The notes under the pieces: model-generated
Database searches by the model: none
What the model saw: only the letters and a program-made list of their open reading frames with translations
Told to the model about the DNA's origin: nothing
Assembly (NCBI RefSeq): GCF_000499845.2
Contig: NC_023758.2
Location: 24,277,520 to 24,341,519 of the forward strand
Source of the DNA: Phaseolus vulgaris
Lineage: Eukaryota; Streptophyta; Magnoliopsida; Fabales; Fabaceae
Length of the DNA: 64,000 bases
Direction of reading: 5' to 3'
Made by a program: the position numbers and the translations under genes
Part shown: positions 22,861-35,394 of the stretch, one piece after another
Numbering within the stretch: the first letter of the stretch is position 1
Layout: the number at the start of each line of letters is the position of its first letter

Positions 22861-24961
22861 TGTATTGATAAAATTTATGTGTCTTTTTATTCAGCTTGAA
22901 TTTAGTTTAAAAAAACATTATAATACTTAGCAATGATAATAAGTTCCTCTTTTTTAATTTTGATAAGAATATGGAGGTAAGAAAATAATAAAATTTATAA
23001 ATTTTAAAAACTTAAAAAATATGGATGACGTGTTTTGTACAAAATTACAAAGGATCATTTAAAGGTAAATTATGTTTTCTACTTAAGTAATATAAATTTA
23101 CTTAATTATTGATATAATTTAATTAGTAAAGATATTTGTTAAGAATAATTTTATTTTTTTAATGTCAGGAAAGATAAAAGATATCTGGAATATTAATTTT
23201 TATTTGGTCTCCCAATAAGAATTCATTACAATAAAATCTTAACATTTCAAATGAATGTTTTCTCCTTTTTAGAACATATGTATATAGACAAATTAATGTT
23301 TAAAAATTACGAATACACATAAGTTTATACTTCATTTCAATAAATATGAATACACATAGGATTATGATGAAAATAAAAAATACGGATATACATAAAGATA
23401 ATAACATAAATACAAATTTATATTATTAATATAAGTGTATTAACTATAATATTGTTTATTCAAATTTTAATATTAAACATAAATACATATAAATGAAAAA
23501 ATAAAAATGCGAATAGCCGCTAGTATAAATAATGAGCTAGTTTTTTTAAAATATTTATTTTAAATTTAAACAAAGTGGTCACTTTTTAATGTATACAGGA
23601 TAATGAATAATGTGAAAACTAAACACGGAGGATGAATGAAGGGAGTATGTTACATAAGTCCAATCTATATATATGATGGGCTGTTAGAAAATCACACAAA
23701 CAAGGCGTTTTCTATCTGCACCTTTTTTATGCACATCATATTTTGTGTGAAAAGTTCAATTTAGACTTTTTAAATTGTAAAATTCGAAAAATATTTCAAA
23801 AATACTTTTTGAACTATACAATTCGAAATACAAAGAAATAATTTCTAAACTCTACAATTCAAAATACAAATTTGTATTTTAGATTGAATAATTTAGAATA
23901 CAAATTTTGTATTCTAAATTCTAGAATTTAAAACATAAAATTTTGTATTGTAAAATTCAAAATGGAATATTTGTATTCTGAATTGTAAATTTCAAAATGG
24001 ACAAGTATTTTTAAAAACATGTGGTGCCAAAAGAAACTATGAAGGTGCAAGAAGAATTTACCCACAAACAATTATTCTACAACAGCTGCTCACAAGTGTC
24101 CAACAACCTAGTGTTGTCTTGCGTTAGGCCATTCTGTTATGCACCCCATAGTTTTCGTATGCACCTCACCACTCTTGTTTATAAGAATGGATTAAAAAAA
24201 CGTTTCTTCAATTATGCAATCCAGAAGAAGTCATCTTTTGCATAGAAAAAAATTTTAAATAAAAAAATGATTTTTGGATAGTGAATTTAATTTTTTTTTC
24301 ATATAGAAAAAAAGCAATTCAAATCCAACAAACCTTTTTATATCAAAATCTAATTTCCATACTGCAAAATCTAAAAATAATTTTTAGATTATTTAATTTA
24401 ATTCACATATGAATACTAGATTTAAATTAAAATAAAAAAGGGATTTCAATTAAAATGTTTAATTTATTAGATATCTAAATTAAAATTTATATAGATAAAC
24501 TTATTAGGTAGGTTAACTTTTTTAAGGCATGAAATTTCGATTAATTTTTATTCAAATAGGGTTTTTTTAAAAGGTTTAAGTATAATTTTTATAATAAATG
24601 CATCACATGAGATTAACTCTTATGATTACTTGACTCATTTCTTTCCTCCAATCTGATAAAAAGTATTAGTGAATTGATGGTTTTCTTATTAAATTTCTCT
24701 AATGACCAATAATTATTTCACTTGGCTATTGGACATGGTTGTTTGCCCAGTATTATTCACTAGTGTTTAGGCAGATGAGAACAACACATTAAAAGTAATT
24801 CTATGTCTCACGACAAAGAAAAGCCGAGTTAAAGCAGAAGAAATCAAAATATAGTCTATGAACTTTTGGTTGTATTTGTTTATGTAACTATTGAATCGTG
24901 TATATACACATTTACAAATTTTTAGGCAAAATTTGCAGACAAAATTACGACTGAACACTCT
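22861..24961. other. AT-rich intergenic DNA
   Basis: No gene seen. Several ATTCAAAATACAAATTT-type motifs in both orientations fill 23780-24010. The short open frame at 24021-24245 shows nothing recognisable. Confidence 0.45.
23890..23920. repeat. 31 bp perfect palindrome
   Basis: Fifteen-base arms AATTTAGAATACAAA and TTTGTATTCTAAATT surround a single T, within a wider cluster of related inverted motifs. It could be the centre of a degraded foldback element. Confidence 0.7.
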
Positions 24962-25834
24962 CTATGGAGTCATTATGTTCAGAAGGTTGGCTCTTGTTCT
25001 AACTAAGCGTCTAAACATTCTCTCCAAACCATTTTCTATGTTTTCAATGGCATTCTCCAAAGCCTCTAATCCCTCACGCACAGCCTGCATCTTCAAAACA
25101 TTGGTACCTTCACTTAGAAGGGTGCTTAAAGATCCTTCCACACACTGCAACTCATTGAAATTCTGGGAGTTTTCTTCACATGATATTACCCTCTTCTGCA
25201 TCAATTTTGCCACCATCAACCATTTAGTTGGCTTTGCTTTTGAAGCTGGCAGAGCCAAGTAAGACAAAAGTGTTTGAAAGATGGACATGTTCATTGTAAT
25301 GACCTCCCTAAGAACTCTTATCACAGCATCAGAGTCTTGATCTTGATTCAACATTGGGGATGCTCCAAATTTACTTTCCATCTGCTTTAAAGATGAGATC
25401 AACTTCTTGGCACTCTTCTTCATCTTTCTTGTGAATAAATTGTACTCAGCTACACTTTTTTCAATGCTTGAGTCTCCCTTTCTCCTGCGGAGAGCAGAAT
25501 GAAGGGCTTGAACATTTTCCTTAACTTGTGAAAGGGTGTTCCTTGTAATGCCACAGATATCCAAAACTCTCACTGAACCATCCAACACCTCTTCCATGCA
25601 TTTCTCACCTTGATGGTTCGAAATCACTTTTTGAGCTGATGCCATGTTGAGAAGATCTTCCAAGCAAATGAACAAATCTTCAAGGAAGGATAGGCCAGTG
25701 CCAATTGACTCAGAAGTGGACGTAGATGTGGCTTCCCATGTCCTCATTTTGCTTAGCTCCTCCTCTATTCTGATGGAGCTGGGATGAGAAGCAGAAGGAA
25801 AACTATTTGAGCGAACATGGTACATGCTTGCCAT
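24962..25834 (-). CDS. DUF241 domain protein (copy 2)
   Basis: A single-exon frame of 290 codons plus stop from the ATG at 25834. It matches copy 3 almost segment for segment: HVRSNSFPSASHP, IEEELSKMRTWEATSTSTSE, CLEDLLNMASAQKVIS, GSVRVLDICGITRNTLSQVK, LHSALRRRKGDSSIE, and a C-terminus ending LLNIMTP. The frame is open 51 bases further to an ATG at 25885, but the TATA box (25905-25912) lies only ~20 bp beyond that. The inner ATG gives the same length (290 aa) as copy 3. The role is unknown; DUF241 proteins are small helical plant-specific proteins. Confidence 0.9.
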   Translation of the reverse strand: MASMYHVRSNSFPSASHPSSIRIEEELSKMRTWEATSTSTSESIGTGLSFLEDLFICLEDLLNMASAQKVISNHQGEKCMEEVLDGSVRVLDICGITRNTLSQVKENVQALHSALRRRKGDSSIEKSVAEYNLFTRKMKKSAKKLISSLKQMESKFGASPMLNQDQDSDAVIRVLREVITMNMSIFQTLLSYLALPASKAKPTKWLMVAKLMQKRVISCEENSQNFNELQCVEGSLSTLLSEGTNVLKMQAVREGLEALENAIENIENGLERMFRRLVRTRANLLNIMTP

Positions 25835-25904
25835 TGCTACTTTTTCTTTTGTTGTTTGTTCTTTTTTGCAGAATTGTGCACTCATACTTAGTCCTTTGCC
25901 TCAT

Positions 25905-25912
25905 TATTTATA
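25905..25912 (-). promoter_or_regulatory. TATA box of DUF241 copy 2
   Basis: TATAAATA on the minus strand about 71 bp upstream of the chosen ATG. Confidence 0.65.
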
Positions 25913-27326
25913 GTGGCTATCGATAATCATTAATCATTCCATGATTTCAATATATGCCTAGAAAAAAAGACGAGCACCTCCCTTAATCAACATGCACAGA
26001 AAACATGTGGTGCCCTCATGGATTCCCTTTGAATTAGGTAAGATTGTCCCACCTCTGTCCAACATTGTGATATTCTGTAAGACACAACGGTAATAAAATA
26101 GGTTTTTGGTGCATAACTGGCATGTTCTCCGAGTGTTGGTAATCAGAAAACATCATAACTCATAAACTAGTTTGCTGTTTTCACATCACCCTCTTGATCT
26201 CAAATATAAACTACACTGTTTCTGTTTCTTGCTTCAGAGATGTCCACTGAGTTGTCTCTATATGAAGGAGCTAAAACTGCAACGAATGAAATTGTTTTTG
26301 CGAGATACAGATCTTGATCTCATGAGATATACTAGAAAATGCACAATAATTGAAGTGAGAGATAAGTTTATTACAATTCAAATGACAAAATGATGCACAA
26401 ATTATAGCATTAGATTAGTTAGGTGTGTGCACGAGTGGCATTTGTGCTTTGTTCTAAGTTCGACACTGCTAATAATAAAAAATGCAGATTATATAATCAC
26501 TTGTAACATTTACTTGGGAATGGTTTATGCCTCTTTTATAACTATGTAAAAAAAATTTCTTCCCCCTAATCTCTGTTCATGTTTCTTCCTCCTTATTCAA
26601 GTTTCGCTTTACGTTCTCTGTGATAACCTCCATTAATTTTCTTAAGCAAGTGAGGCAGAGGATAGGAGGAAAAAGAAGAAGAGGAAGACTAAAAAAGGTT
26701 GAAGATTGAGATTTTGAGATGGGTTGAACTGTAAGGGTGAAAAGAAACTTAAATAAGTTTAAGAGATCAAAAGATAAACTTGGCAAAGCATGCTATGTCT
26801 ACGTTTGTTAATAGTTTTTTTTTTTCCGGTTGGTTTAGTATGATCTATGATTCATTTTCTTAAGTGATCTTGAGTAGATTTTCTACTTGTTATAACATAT
26901 AATCGATTAGGATATAAGGATATGGTTTTTATCGAATATAAAACTTTCAACTCACAGTAGAATTTATTCTTGTAGAGTCTCAACTGTGCTATGCAGTTTT
27001 TGTTTAAGAAGCATTGCATTTGAATTCCGCTTTGGAGGAAGGTTTCGTGAAGGGGTTTGCTCGTCACACATTATTCTTAGTAATTATAATGTTTAGTCAG
27101 AGGAACACTATAAATTTGAAAGAATATTCTCAAGGAAAAAGGTGACTTGAAACAAAAATATATGGAATATAGGGTTAACATTTTTTTGTATTTGATTGTA
27201 ATGACTATTGAATTGTGTACATGTACAAAATTGATAGGACAAAAATTTCCAATCTTCATTGATCCCTAAAACTTGGATGCTTTGAAGGATTTGGAGAGAA
27301 AATCATGACTGAACACTGTCTAATAT
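25913..27326. other. Intergenic, upstream of DUF241 copy 2 and downstream of copy 3
   Basis: No gene seen. The part 26040-26470 is similar to 28390-28790, the matching upstream region of copy 3. A shared block is GCATAACTGGCATGT followed by CAGTGTTGG/GAGTGTTGG and AATCAGAAAAC, so the duplication unit includes 5' flanking DNA. Confidence 0.6.
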
Positions 27327-28199
27327 CTATTGAGTCATGATATTCAAAAGGCAGGCTCTTGTTCTAACCATGCGCCTAAATAAGCTCTCCAAACCATTTT
27401 CTATGATTTCGATGTCATTCTCCAAAGCTTCCAATCTCTCATGTGCAGCTTGCACCCTTGCAACATTGGTACCTTCATTTAGAAGGTTGCTTAAAGATGC
27501 TTCCACACACTGAAACTCGTTGGAATTTTCTGTGTTCTCTTCACATGTTATCACTCCCTTGTGCATTAATTTTGCTACCAATAACCATTTGGTTGCCTTT
27601 GACTTTGAAGCAGGCACGGTCAAGAAAGCTAACAGGGATTGGAAGACAGACATGTTCAGTCCAATGACTTCCCTAAGCATTCTAATCAAAGAAACAAGTT
27701 GTTGGTCTTCATCCAAGAGTGGGGATACTCCAAATTTCCTCTCCATCTGCTTCAAAGATGTGATCAACTTCTTGGCATTCTTCTTCATCTTCTTTGAGAA
27801 CAAGTTATATTCGGCTATAATTCTTTCAATGCTTGAATCCCCCTTTCTCCTTCTAAGAGCAGAATGAAGGGCTTTAACATTTTCCTTAATTTGTAACATG
27901 GTGTCCCTTGTGATGTCACAGATATCCAAAATTCTTACTGAACCATCCATTAGCTCTTCCATGCATTTCTCACCTTGATGGTGGGAAATCAGCTTTTGGG
28001 TTGAAGCCATGTTGAGAAGATCTTCCAAGGAAATATGCAAATCTGATAACAAGGACAAGCCAGTGCAAATTGATTTTGAGGTGGACGTGGAAGTGGCTTC
28101 CCAAGTTTTGAGCTTGCTTAGCTCTTCCTCCACTCTACTGATGCTAGGATGAGATCCAGTAGGGAAACTATTTGAGCGAACATGGAACTTGTTTGCCAT
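27327..28199 (-). CDS. DUF241 domain protein (copy 3)
   Basis: A single-exon frame of 290 codons plus stop. ATG context is ACC-ATGG. Features in order are HVRSNSFPTGSHP, VEEELSKLKTWEATSTSTSK, SLEDLLNMASTQKLISHHQG, GSVRILDICDITRDTMLQIK, LHSALRRRKGDSSIE, a lysine-rich KKMKKNAKKLI stretch, and the terminus LLNIMTQ. It is a close tandem paralogue of copy 2 and a more distant one of copy 1, all in the same orientation. Function is not known from sequence. A TATA box lies at 28272-28284. Confidence 0.92.
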   Translation of the reverse strand: MANKFHVRSNSFPTGSHPSISRVEEELSKLKTWEATSTSTSKSICTGLSLLSDLHISLEDLLNMASTQKLISHHQGEKCMEELMDGSVRILDICDITRDTMLQIKENVKALHSALRRRKGDSSIERIIAEYNLFSKKMKKNAKKLITSLKQMERKFGVSPLLDEDQQLVSLIRMLREVIGLNMSVFQSLLAFLTVPASKSKATKWLLVAKLMHKGVITCEENTENSNEFQCVEASLSNLLNEGTNVARVQAAHERLEALENDIEIIENGLESLFRRMVRTRACLLNIMTQ

Positions 28200-28271
28200 G
28201 GTTACTCTTTTTGTATTCTTTTCTTTTACAAAGGAAGCTCAATGTTTTTCTGCTATCACCAAATCCCTCAC

Positions 28272-28284
28272 TCTATATATATAG
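28272..28284 (-). promoter_or_regulatory. TATA box of DUF241 copy 3
   Basis: CTATATATATAGA on the minus strand about 75 bp upstream of the ATG. Confidence 0.6.
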
Positions 28285-29410
28285 GTGCAGTTCATGATTT
28301 CTATCTGTTATTAAAAAAAATAGGCAGCACAGCTAACCTCTGATGATGAATGTGAGCAAGTGGTAGTAGCATGTGTTTCCTTCTCATTAGGTGAGTTTGT
28401 CACATCTCAGCCAAACATTATGCACTATTATTGGTGATATAATACAGAACAAAATAGTATTGAAATGGGTTTGTTTTGCATAACTGGCATGTCCTCCCAG
28501 TGTTGGCAATCAGAAAACCTCATTACTCATCACCTAGTTTGCCTCCTTTGCTGCCACATTGCCTTTGATTTCACAATAAAAAAATGGTGTTGTTTCAGCT
28601 CCAAGGATATCCATTATCTGGCTTGTCACAATGGTAAGGAGCTAGAATTGCCAAAATAAATGGTTTTTTGTGGATGAGATCCGGATCTCGTGGGATATGA
28701 CAACAATTAGAGTTGCATATAATTTTGATTACAGATTTTCAGAACAAAATGATGGGTTATTTGCGTGCACGAGTGGCTTGTAACCCTTTTGTCTTCCTTG
28801 CTGATTTCACCAACTCTTTCACTATGTTTTAAACCAGTAATGTCCCTCACATTGCTTTATATGTTTTTCTTGAGAAATCATATGGTACATATAAAAGGAC
28901 ATGTACCTTACTGCCCCATTATCAAGGGGTTGGTGTGTATATTTTTTGAGTGCTCAGGAGAAAAAAAATATTATGGAAACATCTCAGATTTCCAAATCTC
29001 AAAATCAAAGGTGATGCAGGATTAATGGTTTTGTGTGAATAACATATTTTGTGCATGCACACATCATTTTGGTCTATTAAAAACTTAAATTTTCCAATTG
29101 CATGCTAAAGACTTAACTTTACTGTGTTTGTTTCCAATTAATGTTAACACATGTACTTATTTCAACTTTTTTCTTTCTCAATGTCCAAATTATTGTTTAA
29201 GTTATACATATTATCACACTAGCATTCAAGTTGACACTCGAGCAATAGTAAGCAGAATATGAATTTTCATTAACATATCACCTAATAATCTATTTTTAGT
29301 ACACAATCTATGTTTAAATCACATCCCAAATTTATTAATTTCGTCACCTACTATGACAATATAACACTGTGATAATAAAACATACTTTTTAACAAGTTAA
29401 ATGCATTGAT
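28285..29410. other. Intergenic upstream of DUF241 copy 3
   Basis: The first ~500 bp are the copy 3 promoter region shared with copy 2 (see 26040-26470). No gene seen in the rest. Confidence 0.5.
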
Positions 29411-29965
29411 TGATAATTGTACTGGTATGGACGAGACCGAGACACGTGTCACCCTGACCGAGACACGTGTTATCCTTACCGAGACACATGCCATTTTGAC
29501 CGAGGCATATGTGGGATTGGCCGAGACCTCGGGAACTTGGCCGAAACGTTAGGAATCGTCACGGTCGGCCGACCCATATTACCGTTAACGCTCAAACCAA
29601 TGTTAGTGAAGCTAACCCGTCATTAAGGATTAGGTAATGCAACCTAAGTGAGATCCACTTCGCTAATCAGGCCCAATAAGGTAAGCCCAATAAAATAATA
29701 TAAATAGCACACATCTCAAGGAGAAAGGTACGTCATTTATTACTGTGCACCTACCCGAATACTGATCACTCGCTTTGCTGACTTGAGCGTCGAAGTGCCT
29801 TCGCAGGTACCCCATTCGGTGTTCACCCGAGACCGAGTGCCGAAGGAGGAACATGAGGACGAGAAGAATCACAGTTCATCACCCAACAACCTGCCCGACC
29901 GAAGGAAGGAGAGGAAGACTTCAATAGTTTTATAGGTCTCATCTCCCTAGCAGGAACAATAATCA
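29411..29965 (+). mobile_element. Solo LTR or LTR fragment of a gypsy-type element
   Basis: A GC-richer island in AT-rich DNA starts TGATAATTGTACTGG and ends GGAACAATAATCA, giving inverted termini TGATAATTGT/TGATTATTGT. It has a TATA box TATAAATA at 29699-29706 and the phrase ACTTGAGCGTCG..GTGCCTTCGCAGGTAC, which I associate with gypsy LTRs. The 5 bp flanks (TTGAT, CTTCT) do not match, so one edge may be wrong or the copy may be rearranged. Confidence 0.6.
29435..29553 (+). repeat. 21 bp tandem repeat inside the LTR
   Basis: Five to six diverging units GACCGAGACACGTGT-NNNNNN start at 29435, 29456, 29477, 29498, 29519 and 29539. The first two carry the palindrome CACGTG (G-box core); later ones carry ACATGC or CATATG. 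Confidence 0.85.
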
Positions 29966-31099
29966 CTTCTTAAAACGACTATTACCTGAAGTTAATGTGT
30001 ATATCTAACGATTCTTCCTTTATATACTTTGTGTCTATTTAACGATTTTTCCTTTATATACTTTGAGAAATTCAATTGAGCTCTTATTTAGTTTCAATTA
30101 TCAAACTCTACACCAAAAACCCCTCTTTACAAACACCCAAAAAAGAAAGAAAAAGGATAAAATCCTAGTTAAAAATTTACTTTAAATCAAGAATTAGTTG
30201 GTTAAATTTCATCATCATCTTGCTATCTTCTAAGAAATATAATCTAAAATAACAACCATGTTCATATTATTTTTTATTCATATAAAGAGTTAAAGAAACT
30301 AAAATTTAAAAAAATTGAATTAAAATTTAATAAAATAAAAAATAACTTCTATACTTTATTTATACTGTACCTTATATTCATTTGAAATTTATTTTTACTA
30401 AAGCATCGGTTATTATCCTTATACTCTAACTAATTTTGATAACAAAATAATTCAACTATTGTAATAATGAACCATGGTAGCATTTGCTTGCTACTAAAGC
30501 CTCCATAACCTACTTTTTAAGGTACTATTTGAAAGGAGAAACAATGATTTATTTGTATACTTTATTTTTTAATTTGTAGTTTGAAAATATATTTTTATTT
30601 CATTTACAGATTTGAAAATATAATTTTATTTACATTTTTTTTATTTCAAATATTAAGTTGTATATGATGAATAAATCGTTTTTATTATTATATTCAGCAA
30701 ATTTTAAAATAATAAAATAAAAATTAAGCATTTTATGTGTTTGAATACAAATAAATAATTAAAGCTAAATTTTTTTTTTCCAAACAAAAATACTCTAGTA
30801 AATCTCTATTTTTATTAATTTGACTTTGACCAAATAATTTAATATATTTTTAGTTTAATTACCTTTTTGTCTCTCGTTATCAATAGTCAATTTGATCTTG
30901 TAACATTATAAGAAAAATTTAATTTATCTACGAACTTTAGTTCAAGAATAATTCACAATATTTTATTTTTAATGATTATTTGAATTTTTTTTATCATTTT
31001 TAATTATTATTTATACATATTACGTATAGCAGAGCGGGTGGTACTCAAAGCCAAATCTCTTGAATGATCACAAATTCAAAAGTTTTAACCATTAATGCA
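29966..31099. other. AT-rich intergenic DNA
   Basis: No gene seen. A short direct repeat (TAACGATT-TTCCTTTATATACTTTG) occurs twice at about 30006-30064. Confidence 0.5.
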
Positions 31100-31475
31100 G
31101 TCAAGTTTTGTTGTCATGTTATGATTATTATTATAATTATTAGTATGATTATCAATATTAATATAATTAATAACATAAAAATTATTAATATTATTCATAT
31201 ATTTAATATTATTTATATTATTAATTTCATTATTATTATTATTCAAATTAATAATATTATTAATTATTATAATAATATTATTCATCATACTAATATTATT
31301 AATATTATTGTTAATATTATTAATATTCATAATATTAATATTATTAAAATTATAAATGTTATTAATATTATTAAATATTATTTATATTATTATATATTGT
31401 TCATATTATTAAATATTAATAAAATTATTAAATATTAATAATATTATTAAATATTATTGATACTATTAAATACTA
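31100..31475. repeat. ATT/AAT-rich low-complexity tract
   Basis: About 370 bp of imperfect ATT, AAT and AATATT units. Open frames here on both strands encode only Ile/Asn runs and are artefacts of the repeat. Confidence 0.9.
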
Positions 31476-33289
31476 GAGGGAACACAACCACTAACGTACC
31501 TCCATATTTTTTATTTTTGTCATTTATATATAATTATATTTAATATTAAAATTGAATAAAGGATATCATTATTCACACTTATATTATCAATATAAATTTA
31601 CAGTTCATTTTAATAAATACGAATACATGTAAGAAGACACATAAATTTTATCAAAACATAGCTAACATATAGTAGTAATACATGGTAAATTTACCGATTA
31701 TTCAATTTAGTTTTATTTTAATTAAATATAAATTTTAATCAAATTAAATAATTTTACAATGCAGATTGTCACCAATAAAAAAAACATAGTATGGAACATT
31801 AATAACATAGTATGAAACACTAATAACATTTTTGTTACCTGCATTTTGTATTGATTGATGCAAATATCAAATAGATGTAATCTCATTTATGAAGTAATAT
31901 TTGTCATATTAATATTGTTGTTTCTCCTTTTTCGATAAGTTCTTCTTCCTGTATTCATTTCTCCTCTCTATTTCAAACATTTAGTCTTCCGTCTTCAAAT
32001 TTGTGTTTGTCGTTCTAGTGTTGATATTTTATCACTTATATTTTTCATTTTGTTATATAATCTATTAAAACGTGGAAAATTAATAAACACTAAAAAAATA
32101 TTTAAAAAATTATAAAAATTAAATATTTATATTTACTTTTAATTAGACAATTTTAAAATTCCAAATATTTTTTTTAAATAAGATTATATAATTTTTTTAA
32201 TACTAGTTTTTGATAAAATTACAGTAAAGAAAACTAAGTTAGTAAATAATAAGATAAATATAGAAGAGTATTGATATATTAATTTCAAGTAAAATTGATA
32301 TTTGTTAACAATATTAATTTTCTCTACAAAGTAACTTATCTAATATTTCCTTATCATAAAATTTAAAAAAATAAAAAAGAAAACACCCGAAATATGAAAT
32401 GGATCGATTTTAAATGCAAATGATAACATTATAAAAGATTTTCTTTAACTGATTTCATAACACTGTTTTTGTCTATAAAAACACTTACATATTACAACAT
32501 AATAAAAATTGAAAATTTATAACTATTAATAAAAGATGCAAAACATACTATCAATTTATTCCTAATCTTTATTTCTCTCTCCAATTATTTTTTCTTTTTT
32601 TTCTTATTAATTTTTTTTGTAATATATCAATTTTCCACAAAATCAAGATGTGGTTACAAAATTTTACATTAGTTAATTATCATCAAAACAATCCACTACT
32701 GATGTTATCAATTTTCTTACAATCTTTATTTATCTTCACAATAGTTTTTTATTCCAAAATATATTTTTATGAAATTATTTTGATTGTACGATTGTAAAAT
32801 AAGTATTTAATTTAATTTAATTTAATTTTTTACATCTTATAACTAATGTTATATATATATATATATATATATTATAATGTATTATATTTTTAAGATGTAT
32901 TCTAAAGTTAATTTTCGTGTTTATAGTTTATTTTTGACTTTTAAAGTATAAGAAGACTAAAATAAAAATAAACATATTATGTATATCATAACAATAAATG
33001 TACACTATTTTATTTGAATTTTTTTTTCCTCTTTAAATCCCACTGTACATCCATATAACAACCATAATTACATTCTTTTCAAAAGTTTTTGTTTATTCTA
33101 GCAAGTTATTGTTAAAATCATGTAGTGTGAAAAAAATTCTAAAAAATTTTGTACGTAAAAGATCAAACTTATAATTTTTTTATGTTTCATTGTTACTTAT
33201 AATAAAATCACTGTGATTGAATTTTAAATAAGAATGAAATTTGAAAAAATGCCAGTAACACCCTTCTAAAAACACTTTTTTTTAGTGGT
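31476..33289. other. AT-rich intergenic DNA
   Basis: No gene seen; a (TA)n run lies at 32850-32872. Confidence 0.5.
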
Positions 33290-33512
33290 TTAAATTTATT
33301 TAAAACTACAAATTCAAAATAGAAAATAATTAAATAAAATTTTGAGTTTCATATTTTTTTTTAATTTTTAATATTTTATTAATTATGGATAAAAATATAT
33401 ATCTTGGTAATAGTTAAAATTTATTTAAAACTACAAACTCAATTGAAAAAATAATTAAATAGAATTTCAGTTTCATATTTTTTTTAATAATTTTTAATAT
33501 TTGATCAATTAT
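33290..33512 (+). repeat. Tandem duplication, 125 bp period
   Basis: TTATTTAAAACTACAAA-TCAA occurs at 33296 and 33421 and is followed in both by a TAATTAAATA-A-A-TTT and AGTTTCATATTTTTTTT block. Confidence 0.65.
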
Positions 33513-33794
33513 CGGAATTAAACCAATATTTTTCATTAGGTCTATGCACAACCAATAATATATGACAATTATTGCAACACATGTGACACCATTAAACAAT
33601 AAACAAAAAAATTCATCCTCAATTGTTCAATCAACTTTAATCATTGAAAATATTATATAGAAAAAAAGAAAAAGCAATGAAATCAACTTTCCTTTTCTTC
33701 GCCTAGGACCCGTATAGAGATTCATTTAAATTATTCCTATCTTTCACACCAAATCAAGGTTACACACCGCTCTTAACAATGTTAAGAAAAAAAT

Positions 33795-34445
33795 TATTTA
33801 TATATATATTATTGAATATAATAAAAAAAGTATTATTTTAACCTCAAATTATTGATAATATCATTTTTTTTAATTTTTATCTTTTGTAAAAAAAATATTT
33901 AATAAATATTTGGATGCGTATTAGTGTGAATATGAATATTTTCATTATGTATTGGAATGAAGATGAGAAACAAATATATACGAGTTTTAAGGAAATCATA
34001 TTCTTTTAACCCTTTGTATGCATTTCCATTTTTTTTTCTAATTGAGTTGGTTAAAATTAAACTTTCTCTCCCCAAATTATTAAATTAATTACATATAACT
34101 ATATACAATAACTACGTATAATTTGATAATTATTATTTTTTTAATAAGACGTTATTTGTTATGTTGTTTCAAAATGTATGCAATTATAATTTATTTATAT
34201 ATTTATTATTGAATATAATAAAAAGTATTATTCTAACATCAAATTATTGATAATATCATGTTTTTTTATTAATTTTTATGTGAAAAAATATTTAATAAAT
34301 ATTTGGATGTGTACAAATGTGAGTATGAATGTTTTTATTATTGTATTGGAAGGAAAAGGAGACACAAATATATAAAGTTTTAAGGAAATCATATTCTTTT
34401 AACCCTTTATGCATTTCCATTTTTTTCTAATTGAGTTGGTTAAAA
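33795..34445 (+). repeat. ~400 bp repeat family, tandem copies 1 and 2
   Basis: Copy 1 (partial) and copy 2 share TATTGAATATAATAAAA, AAATTATTGATAATATCAT, ATTTAATAAATATTTGGATG and a CTTTTAACCCTTT-TGCATTTCC end, with a period near 400 bp. Further copies are at 35395-35735 and 50665-51045. Confidence 0.75.
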
Positions 34446-35394
34446 TTACTATTTCTAATTAAGAAAAGTTTCTCTTTGAAACAACTTCTTCCCGCACAAT
34501 ATAATTAATAGTTTATATTTATTATTCTGAATTTTCAAATTTAAAATAAGAATAATTTTGAAAATTTCAAAAAATATAAGATGACAAATTAAAATTGATA
34601 TGGTCCGAAATGATAAGATGCCATTTTTTTTGCCAAACAGAATGACATTTGAAACAACTCACACCTTAAGGCCATATCATATCAGTGCCAATTTACATTA
34701 ATGTCGAAAATACATGTAAAAAATGTAAAAAACCTTAGAATTGATGCCAGGAACTACAAGCAAACTGTAGTGAAGCTAGATACAATTGTATATTGAAAAA
34801 AAAAGATTTTTTATAATTTAATCTGGAAAATAAATTAAAACCACCCTATTTGATTCAAAATTTGAATAAATCACTAAACTTTTCATGACTTCCACAACTT
34901 AAATGATACACATGATTAATTCTAACATGGAGTTTAATTTTCCAAACTATAAATCCTTATTTCACTTCTTATAATATCCAAATTGATTAAAGGAGGATAA
35001 TGATAAAGGAAAATGATGTTTGAGAAGTCTAGAGCGGTATACATATGAATTTAAAAATAAATATACATAATAAAAGATAAATTTATAATTAAATAATATA
35101 AAAAAATATTGAAATAATAATTTTAAATATTGTAATGTGGTTAAATAAAAAATGTGGATTGTGAGAATAATCTTTTCTAAAAAGTTTTGGAGAAATTTTT
35201 GGCTGCTATGAATGACTCGGTTGTGTCAACGCTCCTTTTTGAACCAAGAGCAAAACCTCCTCATAAATAAAATCATATATGTTATATAATAAATAGAATT
35301 TGGGTTTCATCCCGTGGATGTGGGTGAAACTGTGTACAGATATATTACCATAGTGCATGTTGTCCCACCATATAATATATTGTCAGTATTATCA
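34446..35394. other. AT-rich intergenic DNA
   Basis: No gene or repeat structure recognised. Confidence 0.45.

Noticed and set aside
31020..31085. Possible tRNA-like sequence (GCAGAGCGGGTGGTACTC)
   Set aside because: No matching acceptor stem, anticodon arm or T-arm could be laid out.
31064..31438. 124-codon Asn/Ile-rich frame and its reverse-strand partner
   Set aside because: Product of an ATT/AAT low-complexity tract.
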